From Nilaparvata lugens (taxonomy: Eukaryota; Arthropoda; Insecta; Hemiptera; Delphacidae): DNA of 64,000 nucleotides. The stretch spans positions 13,254,778 to 13,318,777 of the forward strand of contig NC_052510.1 in NCBI RefSeq assembly GCF_014356525.2, in the 5' to 3' direction. The translations under genes and the position numbers were made by a program. Positions 22,240 to 51,811 of this stretch are shown in pieces (position 1 is the first letter of the stretch; the number at the start of each line of letters is the position of its first letter). A model generated the notes under the pieces. It had not been told where the DNA came from, did no database searches, and worked only from the letters and a program-made list of their open reading frames with translations.

Positions 22240-23073
22240 TCAGCATTTCAAAAATTGTAGAACTTCACCAACATCAAACTCACGGTTCAAGTCTCTACCC
22301 GCGAATCGGTCTGGCTGGCCTGTGAGAAATTTCCACGAATGAGGAAAGAGTACACGGTCGCCAACACTGAACGGAAGCCACATGGAAATTAACCTGAAAA
22401 ACTTGACAGCCAGCATATTGTTGAATCCATCAGACGTGAAGCTCAAGAAAACTAAGGCTGGTACCTGCCGTTCAACACATGCTGATAGGAGATCATGAGC
22501 AAACCCTGTACCACAATGCTTCAAACAATACGGGTTATTGGAAGATGTTTCGTTAAGTCTACTGCCTTGTAAATACTGTTTCAACGGCAGATTCTCGATT
22601 TCCTGGTGGTATTGTGTGTGGAACTCCGGTGATTCTATGTAGCGGAATTCCGCTGCGCTAGACTTATCATCGAGTTCCTGAGAGAGTCGACAGTGATCGT
22701 AAACTGCGGTCAAGATCAACAACCTTTTCACATCCAGTCCTTTCAATGTGTCCACTAATTCTCTCACACACGATTTGATATCAAATTTGTTGGCATACGG
22801 TGATCTTATTTGAAAAATTAGGATATCACTTCCAGTTTGGTACAATTCGATCATACAGGAGAGATCTTTAGTCTGAGAATTCGAATCATCGTTGAACGAG
22901 TCCAGCCCTACATAGGGAATAAAAGCCCTGCTCCACACCGATCCCACGCGCTTCGCTGATGTGTTGGTTATGAGAAGATCCACTGTCAGCTGAGCCACGT
23001 TCGCCACTGAGATTGTAGGAATAATAACGGTTGCATTTTTGAAGAGCGATAAATCACAATTCCACTTGAACAT
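22240..23073 (-). CDS. PSMG2: Proteasome assembly chaperone 2
   Basis: PSMG2 pairs with PSMG1 and chaperones assembly of the 20S proteasome alpha ring. The 277-residue product (the human protein is 264) starts MFKWNCDLSLFKNATVIIPT, followed by SVANVAQLTVDLLI, the family's conserved opening (IPxxSVxNVxQLxxDLL). Further family features: FIPYVG, LQIRSPY-type segment (FQIRSPYANKF), LLILTAVYD, FRYIESP, and the C-terminal FPHSWKFLTG. A splice acceptor TTTCTTTCCAG ends at 23100, 26 bases before this ATG, so the leader is spliced and the ATG is the first in the exon. The coding region is a single exon ending FLKC. It lies head to head with CDC7. Confidence 0.92.
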   Translation of the reverse strand: MFKWNCDLSLFKNATVIIPTISVANVAQLTVDLLITNTSAKRVGSVWSRAFIPYVGLDSFNDDSNSQTKDLSCMIELYQTGSDILIFQIRSPYANKFDIKSCVRELVDTLKGLDVKRLLILTAVYDHCRLSQELDDKSSAAEFRYIESPEFHTQYHQEIENLPLKQYLQGSRLNETSSNNPYCLKHCGTGFAHDLLSACVERQVPALVFLSFTSDGFNNMLAVKFFRLISMWLPFSVGDRVLFPHSWKFLTGQPDRFAGRDLNREFDVGEVLQFLKC

Positions 23074-23099
23074 CGTCAGTCTGATGAGGAAACTCTTAT

Positions 23100-23998
23100 C
23101 TGGAAAGAAACAAACGTGCAATTATGTTAGAAACAGCATATGAATAGAAATTAACAGCATATGAACAATAATAAAGTGTTTCTGTTCATGGTATAGACAT
23201 ACTGCAAGTCAAAGAGCAATAAACTGACATAAGGCATGTCAAAGAGTAATAGAATTTGTAGTTACAAGTCAAAAATACAAAAGCATGCAATGAACCATAC
23301 CAAAAACAGATGAAATAGTAGCATAATAAGTTTGAGAATACTTGTAAATAGTATGCTGCCTTAGTATTGGTTATAAGAAAATAAGATATTTGTTCAATTT
23401 TGAAACAGTGTCGATTTCCACAAAGTTGATGAATTTTTGATTATTGAATTCTTATGACTACCTGTTCTCAAGTTCATATTCATGTGGGACTGAAGTTTCC
23501 ATAAGAAGAAAATTGTATGGGTTGGGAAATGCATCTAATGATCATTCTCATGATTTTAGAATAAAATACAGTAACAGCATTTATGGGGTTAAAGAAACGA
23601 GATGAGGCCGCCGAAAACAATGGATGGACAGTTAGAAGTTCTAGTGATCCTTCAGTGGTCGCCTATGGTTATTAAATTTCGACATTTTCGTGGTCTATTG
23701 TTAAGATTTCCACTCCGAGGAATATATTATTAGATAACCAGTCTGGTTATGTATTGGCACTTTCAGCTGTAAACCAGTGGTAGCCTACAGTGATTGGATA
23801 AACACACACATTACTATCGAAGATAAGTACAAATTTAGTCAAACTAAGACCGTATTATATATTCAGTGAACATGGTGAGACAAACACATTACGTGGTGTG
23901 TGAAGCCCACAGAGACTTTTGGACGTACAGTACAGTACTTACTTTGCAGTACAGTATTTACTTACAATACTTACGTACAGTACAGTGCTTTTGTTTGT
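23100..23998. other. PSMG2 leader intron and spacer
   Basis: It begins with the intron upstream of the PSMG2 coding exon. The untranslated first exon could not be located. A more GC-balanced stretch at about 23590-23720 is one candidate, with no firm evidence. Confidence 0.35.
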
Positions 23999-23999
23999 C

Positions 24000-24100
24000 G
24001 TCCTTATAAATTCTACAAGATTGAATGAAACTTGACAAACACATGATACACATTATTAATTTTGACAATTTGTGTTCAATCTAATAGAATTTGAAAGGAC
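24000..24100. mobile_element. MITE core related to 51359-51550
   Basis: Inverted ends GTCCTTATAAATTCTACAAG and TAATAGAATTTGAAAGGAC surround an AACAAACACATGATACACAT core, matching the interior of the larger element at 51359. Confidence 0.6.
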
Positions 24101-24177
24101 GCCAAAAAATCGTATAATTATCGAATTGTATGTAACTAAGTTAGTCTATCTCTTTTCTGTATAGGGCTACTTTTTAT

Positions 24178-24363
24178 AGAAATAGAAAGGAAAAATAAAA
24201 ATCTCAGTACCCTTTATGAATTATTTAATCACAACATGTTTCGGACATTGATGCCATTTTCAAGATTTCAGTCTTGAAAATTTATAATTCTTGAAATAAT
24301 TTTTACATTTTTGAAATAATTCATAAAGGGTACTGAGATTTTTATTTTTCCTTTCTATTTCTA
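24178..24363. mobile_element. Foldback MITE with CATGTTTCGG core, copy 1
   Basis: Arms of about 52 bases (24178-24230, AGAAATAGAAAGGAAAAATA...; 24311-24363, complement) flank a core with ACAACATGTTTCGGACATTG and GCCATTTTCAAG. Related copies lie at about 34880, 51812 and 52785. Confidence 0.85.
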
Positions 24364-26378
24364 AGTTAGTCTGTATACAGCTTGAGAGCAATTTGAGTTT
24401 CTTCAAATGAACCATTGGGAATAGTAAAATTTCAAATATTTTATCACTGATTTAGATTCAATAATTATTGTGGAAAATACAAGTACCAGATGTAAGGTGC
24501 AAGGTAATAGATAAGTTAGTGCTTGCTACCAGCTAGAAGTGCCTTCAAGAAACCACAAGGGGCCACTAATGAGGGCAATAAAGCATAATCAGAGGACAAT
24601 AGAGTATGATAGTGAAGAGTTGGAGGATGAACCGTTTTGGAACAATAGCCCAGTGTACAGGTACCGTAGCGCGGCCCCGTCTCCTTTCTTCAACCCGCAT
24701 TTATGTATCAATTCACTTTATCAAATTTACCTATTTATAAACACACACTTTCACATTGATTGACAATTTATGACTGTTATAATATAACTATACAATGCTA
24801 TTAGAGCATTATTTTTCAATAGATAGGCCTATGGTTAGCCTAATTGCTTAAATCATCTAAGAAATTATTATTATTATTGGCCTGGAGAATTTCATAATAA
24901 CGACAAAAACAAAGTAAATATTAAAACTCGAGTTGAGTAAATTACAGGTAAAATTTGCCTATTTGAAACCTCTACATTTGTTGAATAATATTAGATCTTA
25001 CTGTTTTTACAATAGGGGTTGATAACTTGGAAAACAAAAGTGAATTATTAAGATTAATAAGTTGATAAGATTATGGGGAATATTATGATTTTGATTCAAT
25101 TTAAACATTTCTGTAACTAATAGAATATCAACTGAGTTTGTACAGATGAGTCATGAGATCCTCTGATAAGAATCACAAGATCTCAGACCTCTGCACAAGG
25201 CTTAACTCCAGGTTAGTAGAAAAGGATTAAATTGAAAATTAATAGTCATCTTGATTAAATACTGATTCCTTATTGCAATCATTGCACTCAAAAAAGTTGA
25301 ATTTTTCAGAATATATAACGAATTTTCTAAACCTAATAACCCATACTTTATCAAGGAATGATTTATCAAGCTTTGCTGTAAATACAGCAATTGACCAACA
25401 TAGTTCAAGATAAACATTTTTATTTTGATTGGTTGATTATTAAATTTGATGCAATAACAATAGTTCCATTATAGAACTGAATCAAATTTTATCGATTAAT
25501 TTTTGATGATTCATAATCAGCAATACAGAAAAATAAACAAAAACAAAATAAATAATGTGCCAATTTACAAAGAAGATTTTAGACGTATTTTCTATTTTTA
25601 CAATGAATTACAGTATGTAAAGAAATAGGTAGGTACCTTCTAAAACAAGAAAACCCCATCCTTAAAATATACCCTTTATCAAGAGACGGATTGCTGTATA
25701 TCGTTGAGATACAACTAGCAATATAATTATTAATTACTTTACAAAATGTTTTATTTAATAATTTAATAAAGTACTTCAGTAAACATTATTATAGATGAAT
25801 GAATAAAACCGATATATAATACAGATATATAAATAAAATAAATAACAGAATAAATCATAAAAACGTCTGAAATATTTATGGTTTTAGCCTACTCAATTGA
25901 TGACTCAAAAAATGACAGCAATTTTTAGACAAATATCAAATTTAGTGACTTTAGACACGAAATAATATTAAGTAATAAACTATGGGCCAACTTTAAAAAG
26001 CGTAATAAGCACAAACTATTTTGGAATAGAACCAATTACTAGCCTGTACAAATTATCACATATTCAGAGTACTCTAGATGATTATTAAAGAATAATAAGT
26101 GAGAGCACAACTGATAAATCTGATAATAATTTTAACATTAAGGAAACAATGAAAAATTTGTTATCTATTATGAATATTCTTGGAGAAAAAGATCCATAAT
26201 TATGTTAGTAGGACATGACCTTGCTATTTTTACCGGTGTTGATAGCGTAAAAGTTGAAGATAGAATTAATGCTGAATAGGCATTCAATTCTTTATGGAAG
26301 CTGGCATTCAATTATTGAGTACTTTCATTAGTTCACAGTGGCCATTCAACTTAGAATGTGTGAGCTATCATTTTAAAT
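24364..26378. other. PSMG2-CDC7 spacer, nothing firm
   Basis: About 2 kb of AT-rich DNA. A short plus-strand open stretch (24539-24763) has no ATG of its own at the left and no recognisable domain. No RNA gene or repeat is supported. Confidence 0.35.
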
Positions 26379-26446
26379 TCAGTTGAATTGAAATTCTGGT
26401 TTGTGTGTGATAGTGTTTGTTCCTTCTCATATTCTACTGAACTGAA
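26379..26446 (+). promoter_or_regulatory. Candidate CDC7 initiator and leader
   Basis: TCAGTTGA at 26379-26386 matches the arthropod initiator consensus (TCAKTY) and lies 68 bases before the CDC7 ATG. The leader ends ACTGAAATG. There is no TATA box at the expected distance. Use as a start site is inferred. Confidence 0.4.
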
Positions 26447-44164
<17,718 letters not shown>

Positions 44165-44509
44165 TTTGAAATCTACGACAGTGATTTCAACTTCAGTAAC
44201 TAGAATCATTTGAACAATCAGTATCAAATTGAACTAGCTAGAATAGTACACTTGAGTCACTGCCAAATACAAATTGAACCATCGTTCTCTTCTAGAATAA
44301 TTTCAACTCTATACAGTGATTTTAACTATCTAGAATGAATTGGACAATCTAATTTAAATTGAACTAGGTAGAATAGTGCATTCGAATCAATGCCGAAGAC
44401 GCTTTGAACCACCCTTTCCTCCTAGAATAATTTGAACACTATACAGTGATTTCAAGTATCTAGAATGAATTGAAGAATTAGCCTAATTAAAAAGAACTAC
44501 AGTAGAGCA
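44165..44509 (+). repeat. CDC7 3' flank: tandem copies of the gene's last codons
   Basis: Units of about 131 bases repeat the end of CDC7. The true end (about 44128-44164) is followed by a decayed copy at about 44259-44310 and a better copy at 44380-44430. The last still reads [14 protein letters not shown] and a TAA stop, against [14 protein letters not shown] in the gene. Each is followed by ATAATTTGAA or ATAATTTCAA and (A)CAGTGATTT. Confidence 0.85.
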
Positions 44510-44699
44510 CCGATTATCCTGACATCGGTTATTTGGACGTTCCCTAAGTGATATGAAAGCATTGAAATCCCCTAAAAACATAACATATTCTGTAATTCAA
44601 CGGCTACAAAAAATGAAATCCCCTAAATACCTAACCTATTCTATATTTCAAACGGCTATAATAATTAACAATACTGAGCTTAAAACGGCTTGTGCGTGG

Positions 44700-44899
44700 G
44701 CATAGCCACCTCTAATACAAGGCCCCGGCCTACGATATTGCAACGTCGCAGTGTAGGCCAAGAATCTAATACATGATTGGTGAAAAAGATTTTAAAAAAT
44801 ACCACCTGATCTTTTTCACCAATCATGTATTAGATTCTAGGCCTACACTGCGACGTTGCAATATCGTAGGCCGGGGCCTTGTATTAGAGATGGCTATGG
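44700..44899. mobile_element. Foldback element nested in the pogo-like element
   Basis: Arms 44700-44790 and 44809-44899 pair over about 90 bases (CTAATACAAGGCCCCGGCCT facing AGGCCGGGGCCTTGTATTAG), with a spacer of about 18 bases. Only a few mismatches. Confidence 0.9.
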
Positions 44900-45010
44900 C
44901 GTAGGTAATGAGTGAGAGGGATGATGATAAGAGATCACGACTTCTTTTTAGGTAGTCGGGACCGACGCCTTATTGTCTCCTACGAAAGACGGGAATTGTC
45001 TGCCGCAATC
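44895..45010 (-). mobile_element. SINE family A body fragment
   Basis: The minus strand matches the SINE at 33648-33885: GTCTTTCGTAGGAGACAATA, GCGTCGGTCCCGACTACC, CTCTCACTCATTACCTACGC. Confidence 0.6.
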
Positions 45011-45361
45011 AAGGTGCAGTTTTTTAAGAAATGGAAGATAGTTACGGTAACCTATTAAATTACACAACAAGGTGTCATTTTATTTTTATTTTTTTCACAA
45101 GAAAACACTGACCGGAAGAGAAAACTATGTATACTCCTTGTACTATTTCTCTTCCAAATTTAGATAACATTTTAACTAGAATGCAAATGAAATATAAGTG
45201 TATAAGCCATATTACATACAACACATACTACTAAGTTATGTGGTCAGAATTCAAGGTTTTAATTACGTGTACACTTATATTTTAAAATCGAATATCCGGA
45301 TTATCAGTTATCCGGACACAGTCATGGATCAATTAGTCCGGATAATCGGTGCTCTACTGTA

Positions 45362-46000
45362 TCCAGATATTCATTGCCGAATATAAATTGAACTACTGTT
45401 CTCTTCTAGAATAACTTCAACTGTATAGCATTCTTCTAACTGTCTAAGAGAATCTGAACTAAATGGTTGTATCTTATTTAGGTTGTAATAGTACAATATT
45501 GGTACTAGTATTGTAATAGTATATTGGTAGTTTGAATGATCAATCCTAGAATGATGTAGTCTATCTATAGTAAGTTGAACTATCTTCAGTGATTTGGACT
45601 TAATTGAATAATATGTTTCAATGTATACAACATTATTAATTGCAGAATAGTTCAAGTTATTCAGAATGATTTAAACCAAATATAATAATTTGAACTGTAA
45701 TATACAGTGACTTGAACTATGTAGAAGAATTCGAACTGTTTAGAGTAATTTATTAGAAATATCTAGTATGATTTGAACGACCTAGAATTATCTTGAATGA
45801 CTATGAACTATGTGTGATTATTTTTAGATGTTTACTATCAACAGTGATTAGAACCACTGTACCTTGAATGAGTTGAATTATCCAGAAAAATTAGAACCGG
45901 ATCTGTGTAGAATAGTTTGAATTTAAGAGTTTAGTTGGGAGCGAATTTGGTGAGTGAAACTAAGTAATTGAATTGATTTAGAAAAAGTGTAGATTGGGAA
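45362..46000 (+). repeat. Decaying continuation of the CDC7-tail repeats
   Basis: Resumes right of the pogo-like insertion with ATTGCCGAATATAAATTGAA and TCTTCTAGAATAACTTCAAC. Degenerate TAGAATNATTTGAAC-type motifs then recur to about 45900. Confidence 0.6.
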
Positions 46001-48760
46001 GTTTTCACTTGATTCAATTTTGAATCTGTAATAATCTATCTTGATAATTAGGTTAAATTTTGAATAAAATTTAAAACTAGTATAAATTTTAAATGAAATT
46101 ATACATAACTGACATTAGAAATGAAATTTTAAATAGGAGGAAGTATCCAATAATTGAATGTAGCCTTTCAATTTCTATTATTTTCAAGCCTTGGAAATGG
46201 GGTTTATTTTCCTAGTCTTCAGTCTCTAAGTATCCAGTTCTCAGCTTCGACTTGACAGCTTGATATCAGCTCTTGAAGTAAGCTGAATGTCCGTTATGAA
46301 AGATTAATCCGAAAAAGCAACTTAAATTTAGGGTTTCCGACATCAATTATCCACATATTCATTGCTTATGAATTGACATTCAATAATGCTAATGTTCTGT
46401 CTGAAAATACTCTTTTAGAAGGTTTTTGCTTAGAAGATATAATCTTGTTTTAATACTAGCCTACTATATTTTTTGTAATTTTTAAGAGATTGATTCAAGG
46501 TTTATATGGATCTCGCTGTTTTACAGTGTTTAGCTGATATTTTACTACTGTAGTTATAGTCTTGAATTTCTTTTTTCAAAGTAATGGAATATGGTAATTC
46601 CAAGTAGAAGAAAATTTACAGTATGATATTCATCGTAGCCTTGAATAAGAGGTCTACTCATTCTTCAAGTTTTCCTTTGTATTTTTTTAATTTCAGTACT
46701 ATACCATTTTTCAATAATTTTGTTCATAGTATAATATTTTGGAGAATAATAAATTCAGAATATAAGCTAGTGCCATAATTTTATATTTCAGTGTTGAGAA
46801 TCTGATCATGATAATGAAATATTGGTTTTATACTGTGATTTCAATAATTTTAAAATAGGAAATCAATATAATAATTATTATTGTTGAATGCGAAAGATTA
46901 GATCTATTCTAGGACAAGAAGTCCTAATGATAAGAAAATTTAGTTTTTTAGAGTTGAAGAAGTACAACTATTCTGTTCTTAATAATTGAAGTAAACATAG
47001 TATTTTTATTTTATTGTAATATCAGGAATATAGATCAAACCAAGTCGAAAAAATCACAAATTTCTAAAAATACGCTGGTTTTCAAATTTGATTTATTTTT
47101 CATGAAGTCAAGTTGATAATAATGCCATTATACATACAGTTGAACCTTGAGTTTTGTTGAGGAGTTGACACCAAAAATCTCTTTATAACGAAAATGTTAT
47201 GTCATTTTTTAAAATCACGCTGCTTATATCTCTTGATAATGTATTTTAGACCTTTCAATATTCATAATGTATTTTAGTCCTCTCAATAACGAATTTGAAA
47301 GGGTACTTTCGAAATGCGTTTTTCTCGGGTTACTCAACTTCGTTATAAAAGGTTTAACGGTAGAAATATTTTATAGCTTTCTTTAGAAAATACTTTTAAA
47401 TTATCAAGTTCCATTCATACTCTAATATTGTGAATAGAGATACCGAAATATCTTGTCACTCTTTTTACCAATTTGCAGATTGTACTAAACAATAATTATT
47501 TTTACCAAGAAAACTGAACTATTTTCAAACTAATCCTTATTTTCCATGATTTATAGCTGTTTCTGCAGACTACCTGTTCTCATTTCTTGCTTTAGTCTCG
47601 AGATTAAAATATTTTAAAATTGAAATTGATAATTTTCTTGGCAAAAATTGATATTTTTTGTATGATAATTTATTTACTAAAGAATTTTGCTACAGTATTT
47701 CTATTCATCTGCAAAATTTTTGCTGTGACTGGAACTTAATATCAATTTTATTATTTGGAAATTACAAAAATATCCTGTCTCGAATAGACCCTGTGTTAGT
47801 TGAACTAAGTATTATTGGGATTAATATTATTACTTCATGAACTATAAACATTGGTGTAATCGTAAAAGTAATTTGTACCAGTTGTGCCCTGCTATTCTGA
47901 AGTTATGAAATCCATTACATACTGCATATTGATATTATATTTTTTGTATTCTCTACTAATAATCTTTTTACAAAAGAGTAGACACTCATTATTCTTTCAA
48001 ATACAGTTTATGAACATTAAATAATTTTATTTATACAAGAAAACTTTTGAATTTATATAATACTGTACTGTATTATGGTTGAAGTAGAAATAAATTGTTT
48101 TCATTTTTGTAATAATTGATTATTATTATTTATTGAAAACCCATTTCTTCATTTATTTAGTCACTAAAGTTTAAGTTTACATTTTTCCTGAAGCTGTTGC
48201 TCACATAGGTCCTTGTGTGATTAATGTGAAGTATATTGAATTTAGATTGGTTCTCATACATTTTTGGGTGAAATTTATACAGTTTCCGATTATATTGATA
48301 AAATCAGTGAACTTAGCCTGAAGCAGTTAACGGTCAGTTAGCAGTAACCACTGCTTCATCCATCCAATCCAACATTCCTGATTAGAATCACTATTGCATA
48401 TTATCAAGTGAATAATGAAATCTATTTCAGAGTTGAGTATAATCCATTACATGATTGATGGACACTCACTACATGCTGCATTTACCACTAGACTGGCAAA
48501 TCGTATGCAAAAGAAAATAAATTTGTATCCCATTCTTGTAAGCCTTTGGGTTACTTTTTATAGAATAATTTAATAAACAACCCAAAGCATTTCAAGGACC
48601 CTAGCTGGGGCCTTCAGGACGTAATTAATCAAACCATAAAATATTATGATTGAGGTCTGTCTCCTATACCGTATGCATATAATTTGTAGATAATTTATAA
48701 TACTGTGCTTGTAGATAGCCTACTAGTGAAGAATATAATTCACTCATTTATTACTGTTAA
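46000..48760. other. Intergenic AT-rich DNA, one possible MITE
   Basis: About 2.8 kb with no supportable gene. About 47150-47360 starts CAGTTGAACCTTGAGTTTTG and ends CAACTTCGTTATAAAAGGTT, weak inverted ends suggesting an old MITE. Remainder unrecognised. Confidence 0.35.
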
Positions 48761-48762
48761 AT

Positions 48763-48896
48763 TAAAATTGAACCTTGTTAAAGCAAAGATTTCTGGTTGT
48801 TAACATCTGTTAAGCCGCATTCAAATTAAAATCGAACCTTGTTAAAGCAAAGTTTTTCTTGTTCTTAACATATGTTAAGCCTCATTTACACCAGAG
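48763..48896. repeat. 67-bp tandem duplication
   Basis: AATTAAAATTGAACCTTGTT and TTAACATCTGTTAAGCCGCA recur 67 bases later with few changes (AATCGAACCTTGTTAAAGCA, AACATATGTTAAGCCTCA). Confidence 0.75.
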
Positions 48897-49900
48897 TTGT
48901 CAACTGAGTTTTCAACATAATTTGTTGCAAATTTCTTATAAAGCACAGCAAAATTTTGTCATAAAATTGTGGAAATCCTTGTTTTCAACAAAATTGTTGT
49001 TTCCTACTCAGTGTGTGGAACACTGAGAAAGTTTCCCTCTACAAGTCCATGCTGAAGCTCTTAGGGCATGAAATCGACAACTTTTTTTGCTCTACATTTG
49101 AGAACAGAAGAACTCGTTTTCTACAAATAAATTGTAAAATTTTTGAAGAAAACTTTTGTTGACAACGCAGCTTGTCATACAAAATTCCGCGAAAATAGAA
49201 AAAACTGACAAATCTAAGATTGATGTTCTGCTATTTTTTTACTAGTCTAAATTCACGTAACTTTTGCTCTACAATAATCTTCGAATCGAATGTAAAAACG
49301 CATGTAAAATCCATGGATTAACAATAATAAACTATTGTAATTGTGGATTAATAAAAAGAAGTGGTCAACGAAGACCGAACCAGTTTACCATGGAGGCGTA
49401 GGGCCCATAGAATTAGTAATAATTTGAGTTACCGTACCGTACCTCTTCGTACCGCAGGTCCGCAGAGGTTACGATCGTCCAAATATTAAGTGGAAGTTCA
49501 AGCTCTATGAACCGAGCTAATATAAACTAGAATATTGGCTATGTTTTTTTACATTTCATGTGACTGTATTCCTATAACTTACATGGTAATGATAAGGAAT
49601 TGGAAACCTAGACCGCCGGTAAATTTAGGTGACAGTAAAAGTTTCAAATGTAGGGCTCCGCGCTCCGGAAGTTTGGCAATATTTCGATTAGAGAGCTACA
49701 TTTATTCATCGTATCTATTCTTAAATTAATATTATAAGCTCAGTATTGAATCAAGATATTTGTGTTTGTTTATAAGTATTGGCAGACCTTCCGATAATAA
49801 TTTGATAATATAAATTATTATTTATTCTGTTCGTAATTTTGTAACTTAGTTTGTGACGATTGATAACACTGATTATGTCAACAAGTGGTTGGAGAGGGGG
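48897..49900. other. Intergenic, nothing recognised
   Basis: It includes a somewhat GC-richer patch at 49380-49520 with repeated CCGTACCGTACC. No gene is supported. Confidence 0.35.
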
Positions 49901-49906
49901 ACAGCA

Positions 49907-49914
49907 TATCGATA
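49907..49914. promoter_or_regulatory. TATCGATA (DRE-type) motif before the zinc-knuckle gene
   Basis: A second TATCGATA palindrome, 383 bases before the ATG at 50297. It lies in a GC-richer patch (GATAGCCGGCAGCG) and resembles the ALAD arrangement. It supports an active promoter here. Confidence 0.4.
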
Positions 49915-50296
49915 GCCGGCAGCGAAATTCATGTTTACAAAATTTACATTAGACATACCGTGCAGTACGCAGTTGTTGGTGGTAGGTACTTTATAAAGTC
50001 AAAGGGTTCCGTGAAATAAAAGTTTGGCATCTAGACCTCTGGAGTTACAGTGTATAATATTGGTTTACAGTGATGTGACAAGTGGTTTATAGTGCAGAAC
50101 AACTCGAATTTAGTTTCGCAAACTAAATTCAATCGCGACTTCTATTTGGACAAGAACTTTCTACCTAGATCAAACTTTCTATCAGACACTCATTTATTGA
50201 ACTTCCAATAACCTCTATTGTGAAGTGTGTGACAAATTGTAACTGGAAGGTCGTACATTTCTCCGCCTGAAGTTTCATTTGATCGAGGTCCCAAAG

Positions 50297-50524
50297 ATGC
50301 CCAACAGCAAGATGTTCGACACCAAGATGTTCAAAGTCTTCAAAAAAGTGACGGAAAACGCAGGAACCCCCGGCAAGGATGATGAAAAATACGAATCGTC
50401 TACAAGTGACCCATATTGCACGAAATGTGCGGGGCGTCATTCCAATGACCAGTGTCTCTCATCAACCTATTGCAACAATTGCAAGGAGTCTGGACATCTC
50501 ACGAAAACGTGCAAATACAACTAA
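50297..50524 (+). CDS. Small zinc-knuckle protein, 75 residues
   Basis: Starts at the first ATG of the open frame (AAAGATGCC) and ends at TAA. The C-terminal half holds two CCHC-like knuckles: CTKCAGRHSNDQC (C-x2-C-x3-H-x4-C, one residue shorter than the standard) and CNNCKESGHLTKTC (standard C-x2-C-x4-H-x4-C), so single-stranded nucleic acid binding is likely. The N-terminus is lysine and methionine rich (MPNSKMFDTKMFKVFKK). A TATCGATA motif lies upstream, and an AATAAA at 50687-50692 lies 163 bases after the stop, giving a compact mRNA-like unit. It could be a real small gene, a domesticated gag-type knuckle, or a processed copy of a spliced mRNA. I do not recognise an orthologue. Confidence 0.5.
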   Translation: MPNSKMFDTKMFKVFKKVTENAGTPGKDDEKYESSTSDPYCTKCAGRHSNDQCLSSTYCNNCKESGHLTKTCKYN

Positions 50525-50686
50525 TAATTTTATCCAATTCATTCAAAGTCGCAGCTCGATTTTATATACAACAGTACAATCATACCAAAGATGTATAATA
50601 CGTAATTTAAATGGGAGAATATTATATTAGGAGTTCATTGTTTAAAATTTTGTGGCACCTAAAATTTATGGAACAAATTAATTTCT

Positions 50687-50692
50687 AATAAA
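50687..50692 (+). terminator. Poly(A) signal of the zinc-knuckle unit
   Basis: AATAAA followed by an A/T-rich stretch (TTGTAATTTTTAACATTTGT), plausible 3' end for the 50297-50524 gene. Confidence 0.4.
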
Positions 50693-50759
50693 AAATTGTA
50701 ATTTTTAACATTTGTGTTGAGTATTTTTGTTGGACCCAATTAAATATTCTTATTGAGTA

Positions 50760-50983
50760 CTAGCAGGTAACCCGTGCTTCGCAAGGGTCTGATTAAAAAC
50801 TTGACAAACTTAAAACTTGATCTAGGTACTTAACTGAAATCTTGAAAAATTTAAAATATGCCTATAGCCTAACCATTCCCGTTAAATTAATAATTTATAT
50901 GAAAATTTCAAGTTAATCAGTTCAGTATATCAGACGTGATGATGCGTCATTCGTGAATTTCCTATCCCGAACATGTATAAGCC
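50760..50983 (-). mobile_element. Helitron-like non-autonomous element, copy 1
   Basis: On the minus strand the 3' end reads ACCCTTGCGAAGCACGGGT (hairpin), then TACCTGCTAG. A short 3' hairpin just before CTAG is the Helitron signature. The inner sequence (TCACGTCTGATATACTGAAC) is shared with 60211-60413. The 5' end is near GGCTTATACATGT. No helicase is present. Confidence 0.6.
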
Positions 50984-51358
50984 GATTCTTTTATTTATTA
51001 TAAATGTTGCGAATTACCACATATCAGTATCACAGTCAGTGATCGCTACAGTGAAAATATTATTCTAATGAGTTCTGAATTGAGTATTCAGGCCAAACAT
51101 ATAATTCTAAATGTGAAGGTCCTACAAATCAGCCCAGCCAAGCGGATATGAATAAGTCCCATAAGAACTCATACAAATGATATTTTCACTGTACCGGATA
51201 CTTTCACTGATGCTGTGATATTGATATTAATGTGGGAATCCGTATGTCACTGAGGGTCGTATTTATAAACTATTCGTTTTTCAATAAATTGGGCGAAGTA
51301 AAAGGTATTTAAGAGGTCATATATCTCCTCCTAATTTTTCTAATCCGTAAGCATGCTT

Positions 51359-51550
51359 AAGCTGGGTTTACACCAAAGTTATTAACAAAATGTTAAAAGC
51401 TTAATCCTTATGGATTCTATTAGATTGAACGGAACTTAACAAACACATATGTTCATAATGTGTATGATAATAAGTTATGTTCAATCTAATAGAATCTATA
51501 AGGATCAAGTTATTAACATTTTGTTAATAACTTTGGTGTAAACGTAGCTT
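51359..51550. mobile_element. MITE with GTTTACACCAAAG termini
   Basis: Left AAGCTGGGTTTACACCAAAG and right CTTTGGTGTAAACGTAGCTT are inverted ends with arms of about 85 bases (AGTTATTAACAAAATGTTAA, ATTCTATTAGATTGAAC). Confidence 0.85.
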
Positions 51551-51811
51551 TAGCCAAGCACTGTTTGGTGGTGCACAATCAGAATATAACTTTACTTGTT
51601 GAACAATTCCTATTGGTCCATCTTTGTTGGTTGCTAGGCAACCGAAGCGTGCTTGGCTAAGCCGGTGAAAAGTGGTTTATTAATGCGGCCTGGAAAAACT
51701 CACTTAGTTATGCCATATACCTATGTAGTTGGTAAAAGTAATAATAAATTAACAATCAATAGACTTCAAGTAACAAACAATAGTACGGTATTTTATTGTC
51801 TTATATCTTTA

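Larger units (their letters stand above)
44510..45359. mobile_element. 850-bp pogo/Tigger-like non-autonomous element
   Basis: Termini CAGTAGAGCACCGATTATCC and GGATAATCGGTGCTCTACTG are perfect inverted repeats of 20 bases flanked by TA on both sides (44508-44509, 45360-45361). The CAGT start, ATTATCCGGA wording and TA target suggest the pogo/Tigger group. No transposase frame is present. A foldback element and a SINE fragment are nested inside. Confidence 0.85.

Noticed and set aside
24539..24763. 74-codon open frame with acidic stretch
   Set aside because: No ATG at its start, no domain, and no splice context that extends it.
50297..50350. FKVFKK near the start of the zinc-knuckle protein resembles the N-terminus of arrestins.
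   Set aside because: The similarity is six residues; the following sequence does not continue as arrestin and ends in zinc knuckles.
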